64,000 nucleotides of DNA from assembly GCA_937923325.1 (NCBI GenBank), contig CAKZUQ010000001.1, forward strand, positions 35,229 to 99,228. The letters are read 5' to 3'. The number at the start of each line of letters is the position of its first letter. The stretch's first letter is position 1. Source of the DNA: an uncultured Bacteriovoracaceae bacterium. Its GTDB lineage: Bacteria > Bdellovibrionota > Bacteriovoracia > Bacteriovoracales > Bacteriovoracaceae. Below, in pieces: positions 27,552 through 36,527 of this stretch. A model generated the notes under the pieces. The model was not told the origin of the DNA, did not search any database, and saw only the letters and a list, made by a program, of their open reading frames with translations. A program made the translations under genes and the position numbers.

Positions 27552-28181
27552 TTAAGGTTTTTTTACTAAAGGCCAAGGCATTCCAGTATTTGGATTTACA
27601 CTAGCAGAACCAAATAAATAAGAGGACATTCCTTCTATTCCTATTCCATCTACAGATAATCTAATATTAACTTGACTAGAATGAGGAGTATAAACAAATC
27701 CAAGCTCTTTATTCTCGATTATATCTCTCACTATATTCTCATTATAAACTTTATTCTCACTTAGTCTGGAGTATTCAAAAAGACCATATCTAAGTGGTGA
27801 GTGAAATTGATTAGCCCAGCCTTTTGAGTATTTTTTAGAAACTAAAAAGAAGTTTTGATATGTTTGACACTCTTTTCCTGATTTGAATATCCCACTTAAT
27901 TTTAAACTCTCTCTTTCTCTATTAATTAAGGCGATTTCCCATAAATTATCTTTAATTTTCTTTTTTGTGAATTTTAAAGGTACTTCTTTATAAGTATATT
28001 CATATTTTGCAGAATCACCCCACTCCCACTTTTCGTAGCGACATACCATTGTTAACTCAAAATCAAGTTCGTAAGAGTCTACATCCATTAGAAATTTAAT
28101 TTCAAATGGGTTAACAACAATTGAGGCTGCACTTGCAAGGTTAGATATAAATAAAAATGATATAAAAAAGATAGTTTTCAT
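27552..28181 (-). CDS. Exported hypothetical protein
   Basis: A 209-residue product with a signal peptide (residues 1-18, cleavage after ASA). The mature part is beta-rich with many aromatic residues and two Cys ('MVCRYEKWEWG', 'GKECQTYQ'), probably a disulphide-bonded all-beta domain. No family recognised. It stands alone, convergent with rlmC. Confidence 0.6.
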   Translation of the reverse strand: MKTIFFISFLFISNLASAASIVVNPFEIKFLMDVDSYELDFELTMVCRYEKWEWGDSAKYEYTYKEVPLKFTKKKIKDNLWEIALINRERESLKLSGIFKSGKECQTYQNFFLVSKKYSKGWANQFHSPLRYGLFEYSRLSENKVYNENIVRDIIENKELGFVYTPHSSQVNIRLSVDGIGIEGMSSYLFGSASVNPNTGMPWPLVKKP

Positions 28182-28284
28182 TTTTTTCTCCTAGAGAGAG
28201 ATCTAGTAGCAAATATTTTTTAATTGGACTAATACTCAGATATATAATGTATTATTTGCCATAACAAGTACTGTGAGTTTTGTA

Positions 28285-29145
28285 TTAAAGTGTGCAATAT
28301 AAAAAACGGTACCTTTGCGTATAATCCTTCTTTAGTTCAACTGACTTAAAAAAAGATTTGGCCATTTTGGCCTGGGATTCTAGATGATCTTCATGCCCTT
28401 CCATTAAGAACATTCCACCAATTTTTAAACTATCCCTAACTTGAGTAAAGAAAGTAGCGAACCACTCATCATATTCACTATCTTTAAGATATAAGGCCAT
28501 ATGAGGCTCATGAGTATCAGCACCGTGGTGAACTTGGTCTTTATCAGCAGTCTCTTTAATATATGGAGGGTTCGATGTTATGAGGTCAAATTTCTCTTCT
28601 ACACCAAGAAGCCTATCCCTGATTTCAAATTTAACTAAAGTATCTTTTGCAAACTTCTTAAACAAGTACTCTTCGTTAATTCTAGCAACTTCTAGAGCTT
28701 CATATGAGATGTCACAGGCTTTGATTTTTAAAGGTTTATCAACTTCAGCTGCAATAGTTAAAGGAATAATTCCACAGCCAGTTCCTACATCATAAATAGA
28801 AAAATTATCGTGATGATTTTTATTAATAAAACTTATTGCATCTTCAACTAAAATTTCAGTTTCACTTCTTGGTATAAGCACGTCTTTATTTACATAGAAT
28901 TCATTAGTATAAAAGAAACTTTTAAAATTTATATATTCTAGAGGAACACCAAGTTTGGTTTTTTGAAAGAAACCTGGATTATCCATAAAAAATGGATCTT
29001 CAGGCCTAGAGTTATCGTACTCACAATACTCTTCTAAAAAACGTTCGAAACGAAGACCTGGATAGTCAATATCTAAGCTCTTTTGATTTTTATCAAAGTA
29101 TTCTTTTAAAAATTGCTTGATAGTTTTTTGACTAATCTTCTTCAC
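28285..29145 (-). CDS. prmC: Release factor glutamine N5-methyltransferase
   Basis: A 286-residue SAM-dependent methyltransferase with the PrmC/HemK pattern: helical N-terminal domain, 'IPRSETEILVEDAI', SAM loop 'IYDVGTGCGIIPL' and the catalytic 'SNPPYIKE'. It methylates the Gln of the GGQ motif in release factors. Its ATG lies 14 bp inside the end of prfA, the gene for its substrate, as in many bacteria, giving coupled translation. Confidence 0.94.
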   Translation of the reverse strand: MKKISQKTIKQFLKEYFDKNQKSLDIDYPGLRFERFLEEYCEYDNSRPEDPFFMDNPGFFQKTKLGVPLEYINFKSFFYTNEFYVNKDVLIPRSETEILVEDAISFINKNHHDNFSIYDVGTGCGIIPLTIAAEVDKPLKIKACDISYEALEVARINEEYLFKKFAKDTLVKFEIRDRLLGVEEKFDLITSNPPYIKETADKDQVHHGADTHEPHMALYLKDSEYDEWFATFFTQVRDSLKIGGMFLMEGHEDHLESQAKMAKSFFKSVELKKDYTQRYRFLYCTL

Positions 29146-30205
29146 CCTTGAGCAAAGTTGCTTGATTATGAGCGATTAAAGCATCGGTAACAGGAGCAAG
29201 ATCCCCTTCAACAATTTTTTCAAGAGAATACAAAGTTAATCCGATTCTGTGATCAGTTAAACGACCTTGAGGAAAGTTATAAGTTCTAATACGTTCAGAT
29301 CGATCTCCAGTTCCTACTAAGCCACGTCTTTCATCAGAAATTTCTTTATTATGCTCTTGAAGCATTTTATCGTAAATTCTTGTCTTTAAAATTTTGAGTG
29401 CTTTTTCTTTATTTTTTAATTGTGATTTTTGATCCTGATTGGCAACAACAGTTCCTGTTGGGATATGTGTAACACGTACAGCTGAATCGGTCGTGTTTAC
29501 AGACTGCCCACCAGCTCCACCAGAACGATATACATCGATTCTAACGTCATTCATATCTAGATCAAATTCAACATCATCAGCTTCTGGCATTACTGCCACT
29601 GTAATTGTAGAAGTATGAACACGCCCTTGAGATTCAGTCTTTGGAACTCTTTGAACTCTATGAACGCCAGACTCGTACTTCATAATAGAATAAACTTTTT
29701 CACCTGTTACAGAGGCTATGATTTCTTTATAGCCCTCATCAGATTCACTGGCCGATACAATTTCAGTCTTAATCCCAAGTCCGCCAAGATAGTTTTTATA
29801 CATTCTAAAAACTTCACCAACAAAGATACTGGCTTCATCACCGCCTGCTCCAGCACGAAGCTCAAGCATACAGTTTTTATCATCAAGCGGGTCTTTTGGT
29901 AATAGTAGAATTCTAAGTTCATCTTCTAAGGCCGGAATTGCACCTTCATATTCAGAGATTTCTTCTTTTGCCATCTCTATCATATCTGCATCATCTTCAG
30001 ACTTTAAGAGTTCTTTAGCTCCATCTAAATCTGATTTAATTTTTTTATACTTTTTATAACAAACAACTAAGTCTTCCATATTTCCACGCTCTGTAGAAAC
30101 AGCTTTAAACTCAGCTTGGCGATCATAAAGAGTTGGGTCGGCCATTTTTTCTGTTAGCTCTTCGAATCTCTTTACAACTGCATCTAATTTATCGAACATT
30201 GACAT
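29132..30205 (-). CDS. prfA: Peptide chain release factor 1
   Basis: A 357-residue class I release factor. The stop-codon recognition tripeptide is PKT in 'RVPKTESQGRVHTST' (the P-x-T form that marks RF1, reading UAA and UAG); 'GAGGDEASIF' precedes it and the GGQ of 'SGGAGGQSVNTTDSAVR' promotes peptidyl-tRNA hydrolysis. It starts 6 bp after the yqhQ-like gene. Cytoplasmic, ribosome-bound. Confidence 0.96.
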   Translation of the reverse strand: MSMFDKLDAVVKRFEELTEKMADPTLYDRQAEFKAVSTERGNMEDLVVCYKKYKKIKSDLDGAKELLKSEDDADMIEMAKEEISEYEGAIPALEDELRILLLPKDPLDDKNCMLELRAGAGGDEASIFVGEVFRMYKNYLGGLGIKTEIVSASESDEGYKEIIASVTGEKVYSIMKYESGVHRVQRVPKTESQGRVHTSTITVAVMPEADDVEFDLDMNDVRIDVYRSGGAGGQSVNTTDSAVRVTHIPTGTVVANQDQKSQLKNKEKALKILKTRIYDKMLQEHNKEISDERRGLVGTGDRSERIRTYNFPQGRLTDHRIGLTLYSLEKIVEGDLAPVTDALIAHNQATLLKGEED

Positions 30206-30211
30206 GTATGT

Positions 30212-31348
30212 TTACTCCATGAAGTCTTTTAAAGTTGAATTAGTCCCTTCGATATCTTCAATTTTTTGAATATCAACCTCTTCTAAAGTTAGGACTTTCT
30301 CTTTTACTTCTTTTAAATTGTATTTTTCTTCAAGAAATAAAACGGCCTTGATACTAGCAAGCGCAACTTCAAGTTGCTCACTATCTGGTTCTTTAGTCGT
30401 TAACTTCTGTAACATCATCCCTGGAAAACTAAGTCCCATACAAACAGGGTTCTTAGGGTATTTTCCAGCCAACTTTATAATCTCATAAGAGATACCTGCT
30501 ATTGGAATCATAAAACCAATTTTTACGATAATTGCACTTATATGCTTTAGAATCATTGGAAGATCTTTACCAACAGGAATAACTGTAAATAAAACCGAAA
30601 AAATAATAATTGAAATAAATAATAAGAAAAAGATAAAACTAGTTCCACATCTTGGGTGAAGTGTTGTGTACTTCGTTGCGTTATCTACTGTTAAATCTTC
30701 CCCTGCTTCAAATGTAGAAATCGATTTATGTTCAGCTCCATGATATTGAAACACTCTTCTAATATCTGGAATAAAGCCAATTAACCAAATATAGAGAATA
30801 AAGACACAGGCTTTAATCACTCCATCAATAAAGTGAAAAAAGAATCCATCAAGATCCCATCCAAGTGTAAACCACTGGTTTAGTCCTTCTGTAGCAGCAT
30901 GGGGAACAAAAACAAACAGTCCCATACCAAAAGCAAAGCTTGTTGCAATAGTAAAAAATGTTGCCCAGTCTATTTTTTCTTTTTTCTTTTTACTTTCTTC
31001 GTATTCTTCAAGAGTCTTCCCTTTTTTCAGAGCTTCCTCTTTCATCTCTTCATCCATTGCAATATTAGCTGAATAGTTTAAAGAAACAATACCATTGGCC
31101 ATTGTTTCAACTAACATAATAATCCCTCTAAAAAATGGCTTACGCAAAAAGTTCATTTTTTGAGAGAAGCCAAACCACTGATCACGACGAAGGCGGATAG
31201 TTCCATCGGGCTTTCTAACAGCAACAACAAAAGCGTTAGGGGATCTCATCATGACCCCCTCAATAACTGCTTGTCCACCGATACTAGTATATTGCTTACC
31301 TAGGAAAAGATGTATTTTTTTTAATAGCTTTAACAAGTTATTAACCAT
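30212..31348 (-). CDS. DUF1385 (YqhQ-like) multipass membrane protein
   Basis: A 378-residue protein with the DUF1385 signature '[14 protein letters not shown]' near residue 23 and 'HGAEHKSI' in the middle, and four or five membrane segments (about 145-170, 180-205, 240-265, 270-300). A Lys/Glu-rich loop precedes the first and an acidic tail ends the protein. The family commonly lies between rho and prfA and its biochemical role is not known. Its start overlaps the rho end by 8 bp. Confidence 0.88.
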   Translation of the reverse strand: MVNNLLKLLKKIHLFLGKQYTSIGGQAVIEGVMMRSPNAFVVAVRKPDGTIRLRRDQWFGFSQKMNFLRKPFFRGIIMLVETMANGIVSLNYSANIAMDEEMKEEALKKGKTLEEYEESKKKKEKIDWATFFTIATSFAFGMGLFVFVPHAATEGLNQWFTLGWDLDGFFFHFIDGVIKACVFILYIWLIGFIPDIRRVFQYHGAEHKSISTFEAGEDLTVDNATKYTTLHPRCGTSFIFFLLFISIIIFSVLFTVIPVGKDLPMILKHISAIIVKIGFMIPIAGISYEIIKLAGKYPKNPVCMGLSFPGMMLQKLTTKEPDSEQLEVALASIKAVLFLEEKYNLKEVKEKVLTLEEVDIQKIEDIEGTNSTLKDFME

Positions 31349-32585
31349 TCATTGATTCCATAAAACCATCATTTGTCTTAGTATTTTTCATTTTTTCTAA
31401 AACAAACTGAACTGAATCGATTGTATTCATAGGGTGAAGAACACGTCTAAGAACAAATGTTTTTTGAAGATCAGCTGGATCCATAAGAAGATCTTCCTTA
31501 CGAGTAGCTGACTTATTGATATCTAAACAAGGGAAGATTCTCTTCTCCATTAGTTTTCTATCTAATTGAATCTCAGAGTTACCAGTACCTTTGAATTCCT
31601 CAAAAATGACTTCATCCATCCTTGAACCAGTATCAATTAATGCTGTTGCAATGATTGTTAAAGATCCACCGTTTTCAATATTTCTTGCAGCACCAAAGAA
31701 TCTTTTTGGTTTATGAAGAGCATTTGAATCAACACCACCAGATAAGATCTTACCACTTGGCGGGATAACAGTGTTATATGCACGAGCTAAACGTGTGATT
31801 GAATCTAGAAGAATGATAACATCTTGTCCTGCTTCAACTAATCTTTTTGATTTTTCAATTACCATCTCAGCAACTTGAACGTGACGAGAAGCTGGTTCAT
31901 CAAATGTACTTGATATAACTTCAGCATCAACTGAACGCTTCATATCTGTAACCTCTTCCGGTCTTTCATCAATTAGAAGAACAATAAGTTTTGCTTTTTT
32001 ATGATTTGTACTGATTGCATTCGCAATATCTTGAAGAAGAACCGTCTTACCAGCTTTTGGTGGAGCAACGATTAGACATCTTTGTCCAAAACCTTGAGGA
32101 ACAAACATATCAATGATTCTTGTAGAGTAACCAGTTGGCTCACCTTCAAGATTGATTTTTTGTTCTGGGTATAAAGGAGTTAAGTTATCAAAAAGAACTG
32201 TTTGTTTATGTTTTTCAGGAGTTTGAGTATTAACTTTCTCAATTTTTAAAAGAGCGAAATATCTCTCACCCTCTTTAGGAGTTCTAATTTCACCTTGAAC
32301 TGTATCTCCAGTTCTAAGACCAAATCTTCTTATCTGAGAAGGACTTACATAAATATCATCTGCACCTGGCAGGTAGTTATAATCTGGAGATCTTAAAAAT
32401 CCAAAACCATCAGGTAGAATTTCTAATACACCTTCACCAAAGATTGAATCTTCTTCAGCTGTTTTCTTTAATAATGCGAAAATGATTTCGTGTTTTTTCA
32501 TCCCAGCAGTATTATCGATACCTGCTTTTGCTGCTTCTTTAGCAAGGGATTTAATGTCTTTTTCTCTTAATTTGTTTAAATGCAT
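31341..32585 (-). CDS. rho: Transcription termination factor Rho
   Basis: A 414-residue Rho hexamer subunit. The N-terminal helix domain is followed by the cold-shock-like RNA-binding fold with '[13 protein letters not shown]', and by the ATPase: Walker A '[11 protein letters not shown]', Walker B '[16 protein letters not shown]', Q-loop region '[23 protein letters not shown]' and R-loop. It lacks the large insertions seen in some lineages. Its leader (32586-32714) contains an AT-rich dyad CTTTGAA/TTCAAAG near 32630-32662. It leads the rho-yqhQ-prfA-prmC operon. Confidence 0.97.
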   Translation of the reverse strand: MHLNKLREKDIKSLAKEAAKAGIDNTAGMKKHEIIFALLKKTAEEDSIFGEGVLEILPDGFGFLRSPDYNYLPGADDIYVSPSQIRRFGLRTGDTVQGEIRTPKEGERYFALLKIEKVNTQTPEKHKQTVLFDNLTPLYPEQKINLEGEPTGYSTRIIDMFVPQGFGQRCLIVAPPKAGKTVLLQDIANAISTNHKKAKLIVLLIDERPEEVTDMKRSVDAEVISSTFDEPASRHVQVAEMVIEKSKRLVEAGQDVIILLDSITRLARAYNTVIPPSGKILSGGVDSNALHKPKRFFGAARNIENGGSLTIIATALIDTGSRMDEVIFEEFKGTGNSEIQLDRKLMEKRIFPCLDINKSATRKEDLLMDPADLQKTFVLRRVLHPMNTIDSVQFVLEKMKNTKTNDGFMESMNG

Positions 32586-32714
32586 GGATTCTCCGAATTA
32601 TTGGTACATTTAGGGATTTCGATTGCTTTGAATATCATAATATAGAAATTTCAAAGTAATGAATGAACTGATTAGTATTGTTTGATATGGTAAATATTAA
32701 CTTCTTAGCTTATT

Positions 32715-33179
32715 ATGTCAAGTATGGAAAGAGCACCAACAAAAGAAGAGATAGATAGAAAACACATCCTAGCAATTGACTACGGGCGAAAATTCACAGG
32801 CTTCTCAAATTATAAAGTAAATATAGACCCTATGATCTTGTTATTTGGAAGGGTTAAGTATGAATCGGATGAGCAGTTATTGTCCGAAATACAGACTATA
32901 ATTGACGATGAATTTTTAGATATTATTGTTCTTGGAGTCCCAAGATTCACCGACGGCAAAGATTCAACTATGACTAAAACTATTTTGGCCTTTGGACAGC
33001 TAATGAAATCTAAATTAGACATCCCTATTTTTTACATAGACGAAACTTTGACTACTTTTGAAGCGAAAGAAAGGATGATGAACGACCCTAGATTCAACTT
33101 TGAAGTTGATATGTTAAAAATTGACGCAATGAGCGCATCAATTATTCTTGAACAGTTCGTTAATATAGCGACAGATTAA
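32715..33179 (+). CDS. ruvX: Putative pre-16S rRNA nuclease / Holliday junction resolvase homologue (YqgF)
   Basis: A 154-residue RNase H-fold protein: 'LAIDYGRKFTGFS' gives the first catalytic Asp, 'VLGVPRFTDG' the second strand, 'YIDETLTTFEAKERM' the Glu and 'KIDAMSASIILEQ' the last Asp. An N-terminal extension of about 15 residues precedes the first strand. The family is held to process the 16S rRNA 5' end. It is 24 bp upstream of mltG, a common pairing. Confidence 0.9.
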   Translation: MSSMERAPTKEEIDRKHILAIDYGRKFTGFSNYKVNIDPMILLFGRVKYESDEQLLSEIQTIIDDEFLDIIVLGVPRFTDGKDSTMTKTILAFGQLMKSKLDIPIFYIDETLTTFEAKERMMNDPRFNFEVDMLKIDAMSASIILEQFVNIATD

Positions 33180-33202
33180 TTTTTTTCTTCTAACATTTTC
33201 GT

Positions 33203-34231
33203 ATGAAAACTAAAGCATTTATATTCCTGGGAGTTGTTGCCCCCATAATGGCAGCTACACTAATTTCAATCCATATGTTAATGGTCTTTTTCACTCCTTA
33301 TCAAGGCGACAACGTTCAATTTACTGTAAAGCCTGGTGAGGGGTTCGCATCAATTAACTACCGCTTAATGAAAAAAGACATTGTTACTAACGGTAGACTA
33401 TTTCACTATTACACAAAATACCAAAGTGCCTTAAATAGGTTCAAAGCTGGAACCTATGAAATTAAACATGGTCAACACATGGGTGAAGTTTTAACGACAC
33501 TCACTGAAGGGATTCCAATTCTTACAAAAGTAACTTTTCCTGAAGGAAAAAATATGTTTGAGTTTGGAAAGATTCTCGAAGCAAAAGGCATAACAACATA
33601 CGACGATTTTATTAAAGAATGCAGAAATCAAGAAAATATTAAGAAGCTTGGAATTGATGCTCCTTCACTAGAGGGATACTTATTTCCAGATACGTATAAA
33701 TTTGCACCGAAAACTCCTGCAAAGTTTATTGTTCAGGCCATGACTCGTCTAACTCTTATGAAGATTAAAGATTTAGACTTTAGTAAATCTTTTTTAAGTC
33801 AGCATCAGGTTATGATCTTAGCTTCTATAGTAGAAAAAGAAACTGGAGCAAAAAGAGAAAGACCAACAATTGCTGGAGTTTACTTAAATAGACTAAAAAA
33901 GAAAATGAGGCTTCAAGCGGATCCAACAACAATTTATGGAATTTGGGAAAACTTTGATGGCAATCTTAGAAAAAAACACTTGCTTCAAAAAACTGACTAC
34001 AATACATATAAGATGAGTGGACTGCCTCTTGGACCAATTGCTAATCCTAGTTTAGCCGCAGTTAAGGCAGTACTAGAACCACAATCACATAACTATATTT
34101 ATTTTGTTTCTAAAAACGACGGAACACATGTTTTTACTCCTACTTACAAAGAACATTTAAAAGCTGTTGATTACTGGCAAAAGAACTACTCTAGGCGTAA
34201 GGGAAAGAGTTGGAGAGACCTAAAGCAATAA
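33203..34231 (+). CDS. mltG: Endolytic murein transglycosylase
   Basis: A 342-residue protein with an N-terminal membrane anchor (residues 7-30), a LysM-like small domain and the YceG/MltG catalytic domain. The catalytic Glu lies in 'ASIVEKETG'; 'IAGVYLNRLKKKMRLQADPTTIYG', 'YNTYKMSGLPLGPIANPS' and 'NDGTHVFTPTYKEH' are family landmarks. It cuts nascent glycan strands and sets their length at the inner membrane. Downstream of ruvX. Confidence 0.94.
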   Translation: MKTKAFIFLGVVAPIMAATLISIHMLMVFFTPYQGDNVQFTVKPGEGFASINYRLMKKDIVTNGRLFHYYTKYQSALNRFKAGTYEIKHGQHMGEVLTTLTEGIPILTKVTFPEGKNMFEFGKILEAKGITTYDDFIKECRNQENIKKLGIDAPSLEGYLFPDTYKFAPKTPAKFIVQAMTRLTLMKIKDLDFSKSFLSQHQVMILASIVEKETGAKRERPTIAGVYLNRLKKKMRLQADPTTIYGIWENFDGNLRKKHLLQKTDYNTYKMSGLPLGPIANPSLAAVKAVLEPQSHNYIYFVSKNDGTHVFTPTYKEHLKAVDYWQKNYSRRKGKSWRDLKQ

Positions 34232-34286
34232 ATTAGAATACTAAGTTGCCGAAATCTCCAAAGGGACCCGCGTACCTACTCTTTAC

Positions 34287-35678
34287 CTACTCTTCTGAAC
34301 AAGAGTCTGATACATTCTGATATGTTATATTTTGTTGGTCCCTACCATGTAACGTTGTATTTGAAATCATTACTGAAGTGTTGTTCATCTGGCTGGCGTA
34401 TCTAGGGTTAAAATAAATAGAATACTTTTTATTTGTTTGTTCTATAACCTCTGAATGTGGTTGTAGTACTCTATTGAGCTTAGTATTTAGAATATAGTGA
34501 GGAAGTTCAATATCTTTTCTCACCCAAGTTTTAAGTCTTCCAAATCTGCCAGAAAACTCTCTAATCCATGATTTTAGATTAAAAAAACATTTTGGCTTTT
34601 CAATATGAGGCTCGAAAGTCGTTGCCATAGAGTTAGCATAAAACTTAATTTTCCATTTGAAGTATTTAACTGGTTCTTCAATTTCTCTTTTAATAGAAAT
34701 CATATTTTTCAAATGTATCTCAGTACTAGATAAGATTTTTCTTCTTAATTGATCCAATAAAGAGATATCAATATCTTTAAAGCATTCTTTATTAATCTTC
34801 ATTGAGTATTTACTTTTTGATATTGGAAATCTAATACAGCTTGTATTTGAAACATGGTGTATCTTGGCCATAGGCTCACTAAGAACATTTCTATTTATAA
34901 TTAATGATTCCGTTTTTTTATCCATTTTTTCACTAAAAATACCTACTACAAATCCTCTATAATTTAAAACCGGTGCTCCAGAATTACCTTGAGCATGCTC
35001 GCAGTCACTAACAGTTACCAAAGGTGAGTACTTAGATGTTGAGAATGGGTTTGCAAATGAATTATAAAATGGCTGACATTTTGACTTAACAATCTCTCCC
35101 ATAAAATCATCAAGATAATCAACTTTATACGAATGATAATCATTTTTTTGAGCAAGTCCTCTTCTAGAAACAAAAAGTGAGTTCCTATCCACAGGCTTAT
35201 TTAACTTCAAAAATGCAAAATCAGACTTCAATAATGCTGGATCTGGAACATCTGCAGAATCACTAGAGATAACTGTTGAACACCCGATTCTTTGAACTGG
35301 CCTTGAGGCGGATTTTGGAAAGATTGCAAATATACTATTATTACAACTAATATTTGAAACTCTAAGTGATCTTGGAAGACAACTCGCACTTGTTAAAATC
35401 TTATCCTTTCCAATAAGAGAGCCTGTACAAAAACTAACTCTTTGCCTGTCAATAATTACTAACTTTGCAATATTCTCAGGACAGTTAAGCTCATCTTTAC
35501 ACTCAACTTCTTGAGCAGCAATAAACTTACTAACTGAATCATTATCAACAACACGGCCATCCCTGTCACCGCGAATATCATCCGGAGTATACACTGTCGG
35601 TTCTTTTTCCACTTTTTTACCACAGCCTAATAGCCCCGCTAAAATCGGAATGAATATAAAAAAGCTTATTTTTATAAT
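34287..35678 (-). CDS. Trypsin-like lipoprotein lacking the catalytic His (pseudo-protease), AUU start
   Basis: The first conventional start is a GTG at 35612, but the frame stays open for 25 codons upstream and encodes a full lipoprotein signal, (M)IIKISFFIFIPILAGLLGC, with an ATT at 35678 placed 6 bases after AAGAGG. I take 35678 as the start (463 residues). The S1 domain spans about residues 60-270: 'SFCTGSLIGKDKILTSASCL' where trypsins have TAAHC, so the His is Ser; Asp is kept in 'LLKSDFAFLKL' and Ser in 'QGNSGAPV'. The C-terminal 190 residues are of unknown fold. Probably a binding protein or inhibitor rather than an active protease. Confidence 0.7.
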   Translation of the reverse strand: MIKISFFIFIPILAGLLGCGKKVEKEPTVYTPDDIRGDRDGRVVDNDSVSKFIAAQEVECKDELNCPENIAKLVIIDRQRVSFCTGSLIGKDKILTSASCLPRSLRVSNISCNNSIFAIFPKSASRPVQRIGCSTVISSDSADVPDPALLKSDFAFLKLNKPVDRNSLFVSRRGLAQKNDYHSYKVDYLDDFMGEIVKSKCQPFYNSFANPFSTSKYSPLVTVSDCEHAQGNSGAPVLNYRGFVVGIFSEKMDKKTESLIINRNVLSEPMAKIHHVSNTSCIRFPISKSKYSMKINKECFKDIDISLLDQLRRKILSSTEIHLKNMISIKREIEEPVKYFKWKIKFYANSMATTFEPHIEKPKCFFNLKSWIREFSGRFGRLKTWVRKDIELPHYILNTKLNRVLQPHSEVIEQTNKKYSIYFNPRYASQMNNTSVMISNTTLHGRDQQNITYQNVSDSCSEE

Positions 35679-35690
35679 AATTGGCCTCTT
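35676..35690 (-). promoter_or_regulatory. AAGAGG ribosome binding site with AUU start codon
   Basis: On the minus strand AAGAGG (35690-35685) is followed by six bases and ATT (35678-35676), which opens the lipoprotein signal of the trypsin-like protein. An in-frame stop lies at about 35702, and no ATG, GTG or TTG occurs between it and the GTG after the lipobox. Confidence 0.6.
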
Positions 35691-35804
35691 AACTAAAACT
35701 TAACACTACTAAAATAATATGAATTGGCGACCAACTCTGTCAAATAATGCACTATCAGTGAATCAAACAAAAACTTACACATAATTGCCGATTTCATTAG
35801 GTAC

Positions 35805-35834
35805 TTGCTCTTAAGTATACTTATGCGTTAAAAT
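35805..35834 (+). promoter_or_regulatory. Candidate promoter of the DksA-like gene with palindrome
   Basis: TTGCTC (35805-35810) and TAAAAT (35829-35834) with an 18-bp spacer. The spacer contains the perfect palindrome AAGTATACTT (35813-35822), a possible operator. Transcript leader to the ATG at 35914 would be about 75 bases. Confidence 0.4.
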
Positions 35835-35913
35835 TTATAAGCTTCATGGAGATTTTAGTTAAGTTGATTAGCTAAAACGTCGAAGTAGATAGTCGGTCAA
35901 GGAGGAAATGATC

Positions 35914-36288
35914 ATGGATAGTAAAAAAGTAGAATTTTTTAAAGCACAGCTTCTAGAAGCTAGAAATAAAATCTTAAATAGTGGTGTACTTAATAATCTT
36001 GAAGACTTACAGATTAATTCTGATGACTTAGCTGACGAAGCTGATCTAGCTAACAATACAGTTAATCAACAAATTTCATTTAGTATTAGAGAAAAAGAGA
36101 TGACTAAGCTTAGACGTATCGATGCTGCTCTAGAAAGAGTTGAGGAAGGCGTTTATGGAATTTGTATCGAATCTGGTGAAGATATCAGTGAAAAACGTTT
36201 AAAGACTCAACCTTGGGCTGAGTTTTGCTTAGAAGTAGCTGAGGAAAAAGAAAGAGAAGCTCAACACAGATTTAATAGAAGAGCATAA
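35914..36288 (+). CDS. DksA/TraR-family protein with incomplete zinc finger
   Basis: An ATG at 35908 is only 2 bases from GGAGG; the ATG at 35914 (8 bases) is better, giving 124 residues. The layout is that of DksA: coiled coil with the acidic tip motif D-x-x-D-x-A in 'DLADEADLANN', then 'ALERVEEGVYGICIESGEDISEKRL' and 'PWAEFCLEV'. The zinc finger normally has C-x2-C twice; here the second Cys of each pair is Ser and Val, leaving two Cys. It could act on RNA polymerase secondary channel like the Cys-poor DksA paralogues. A perfect terminator follows. Confidence 0.82.
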   Translation: MDSKKVEFFKAQLLEARNKILNSGVLNNLEDLQINSDDLADEADLANNTVNQQISFSIREKEMTKLRRIDAALERVEEGVYGICIESGEDISEKRLKTQPWAEFCLEVAEEKEREAQHRFNRRA

Positions 36289-36320
36289 CAGATAAAACAA
36301 ATAATATTTACAGATACTTA

Positions 36321-36349
36321 GCCCTCTATTATATAGAGGGCTTTTTTTC
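36321..36349 (+). terminator. Intrinsic terminator after the DksA-like gene
   Basis: A 9-bp perfect stem, GCCCTCTAT (36321-36329) with ATAGAGGGC (36333-36341), 3-base loop, then TTTTTTTCT. Confidence 0.95.
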
Positions 36350-36382
36350 TCCCCCCGTTATATTACTCATTACAAATGAAAA

Positions 36383-36422
36383 AAGTGTTTAAATTTTCAA
36401 CACGTCTAAAATTTAGACACTT
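36383..36422 (-). terminator. 15-bp hairpin with T-tract on the minus strand
   Basis: Arms 36383-36397 and 36408-36422 pair over 15 positions with one G-T wobble; loop CAACACGTCT. Read on the minus strand the stem is followed by TTTTTTC, a good terminator, although both neighbouring genes are on the plus strand. The right arm contains the palindrome TCTAAAATTTAGA (36405-36417), so it could instead be an activator site for the sigma-54 promoter 54 bp downstream. Confidence 0.5.
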
Positions 36423-36470
36423 CTAATTCCTCAACCAGCTGAAATCATATCATTTTTACAATTTAAAAGG

Positions 36471-36486
36471 TGGCAAGCTACTTGCT
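36471..36486 (+). promoter_or_regulatory. Sigma-54 (RpoN) -24/-12 promoter of the subtilase gene
   Basis: TGGCAAG-CTAC-TTGCT has the invariant GG and GC with the exact 12-bp spacing and differs from consensus only at one non-invariant position. Predicted transcription start near 36497, some 30 bases before the start codon. Confidence 0.6.
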
Positions 36487-36527
36487 TAAATATATGTGAG
36501 AAACTACTTAGCGACTGGGAAATGACT

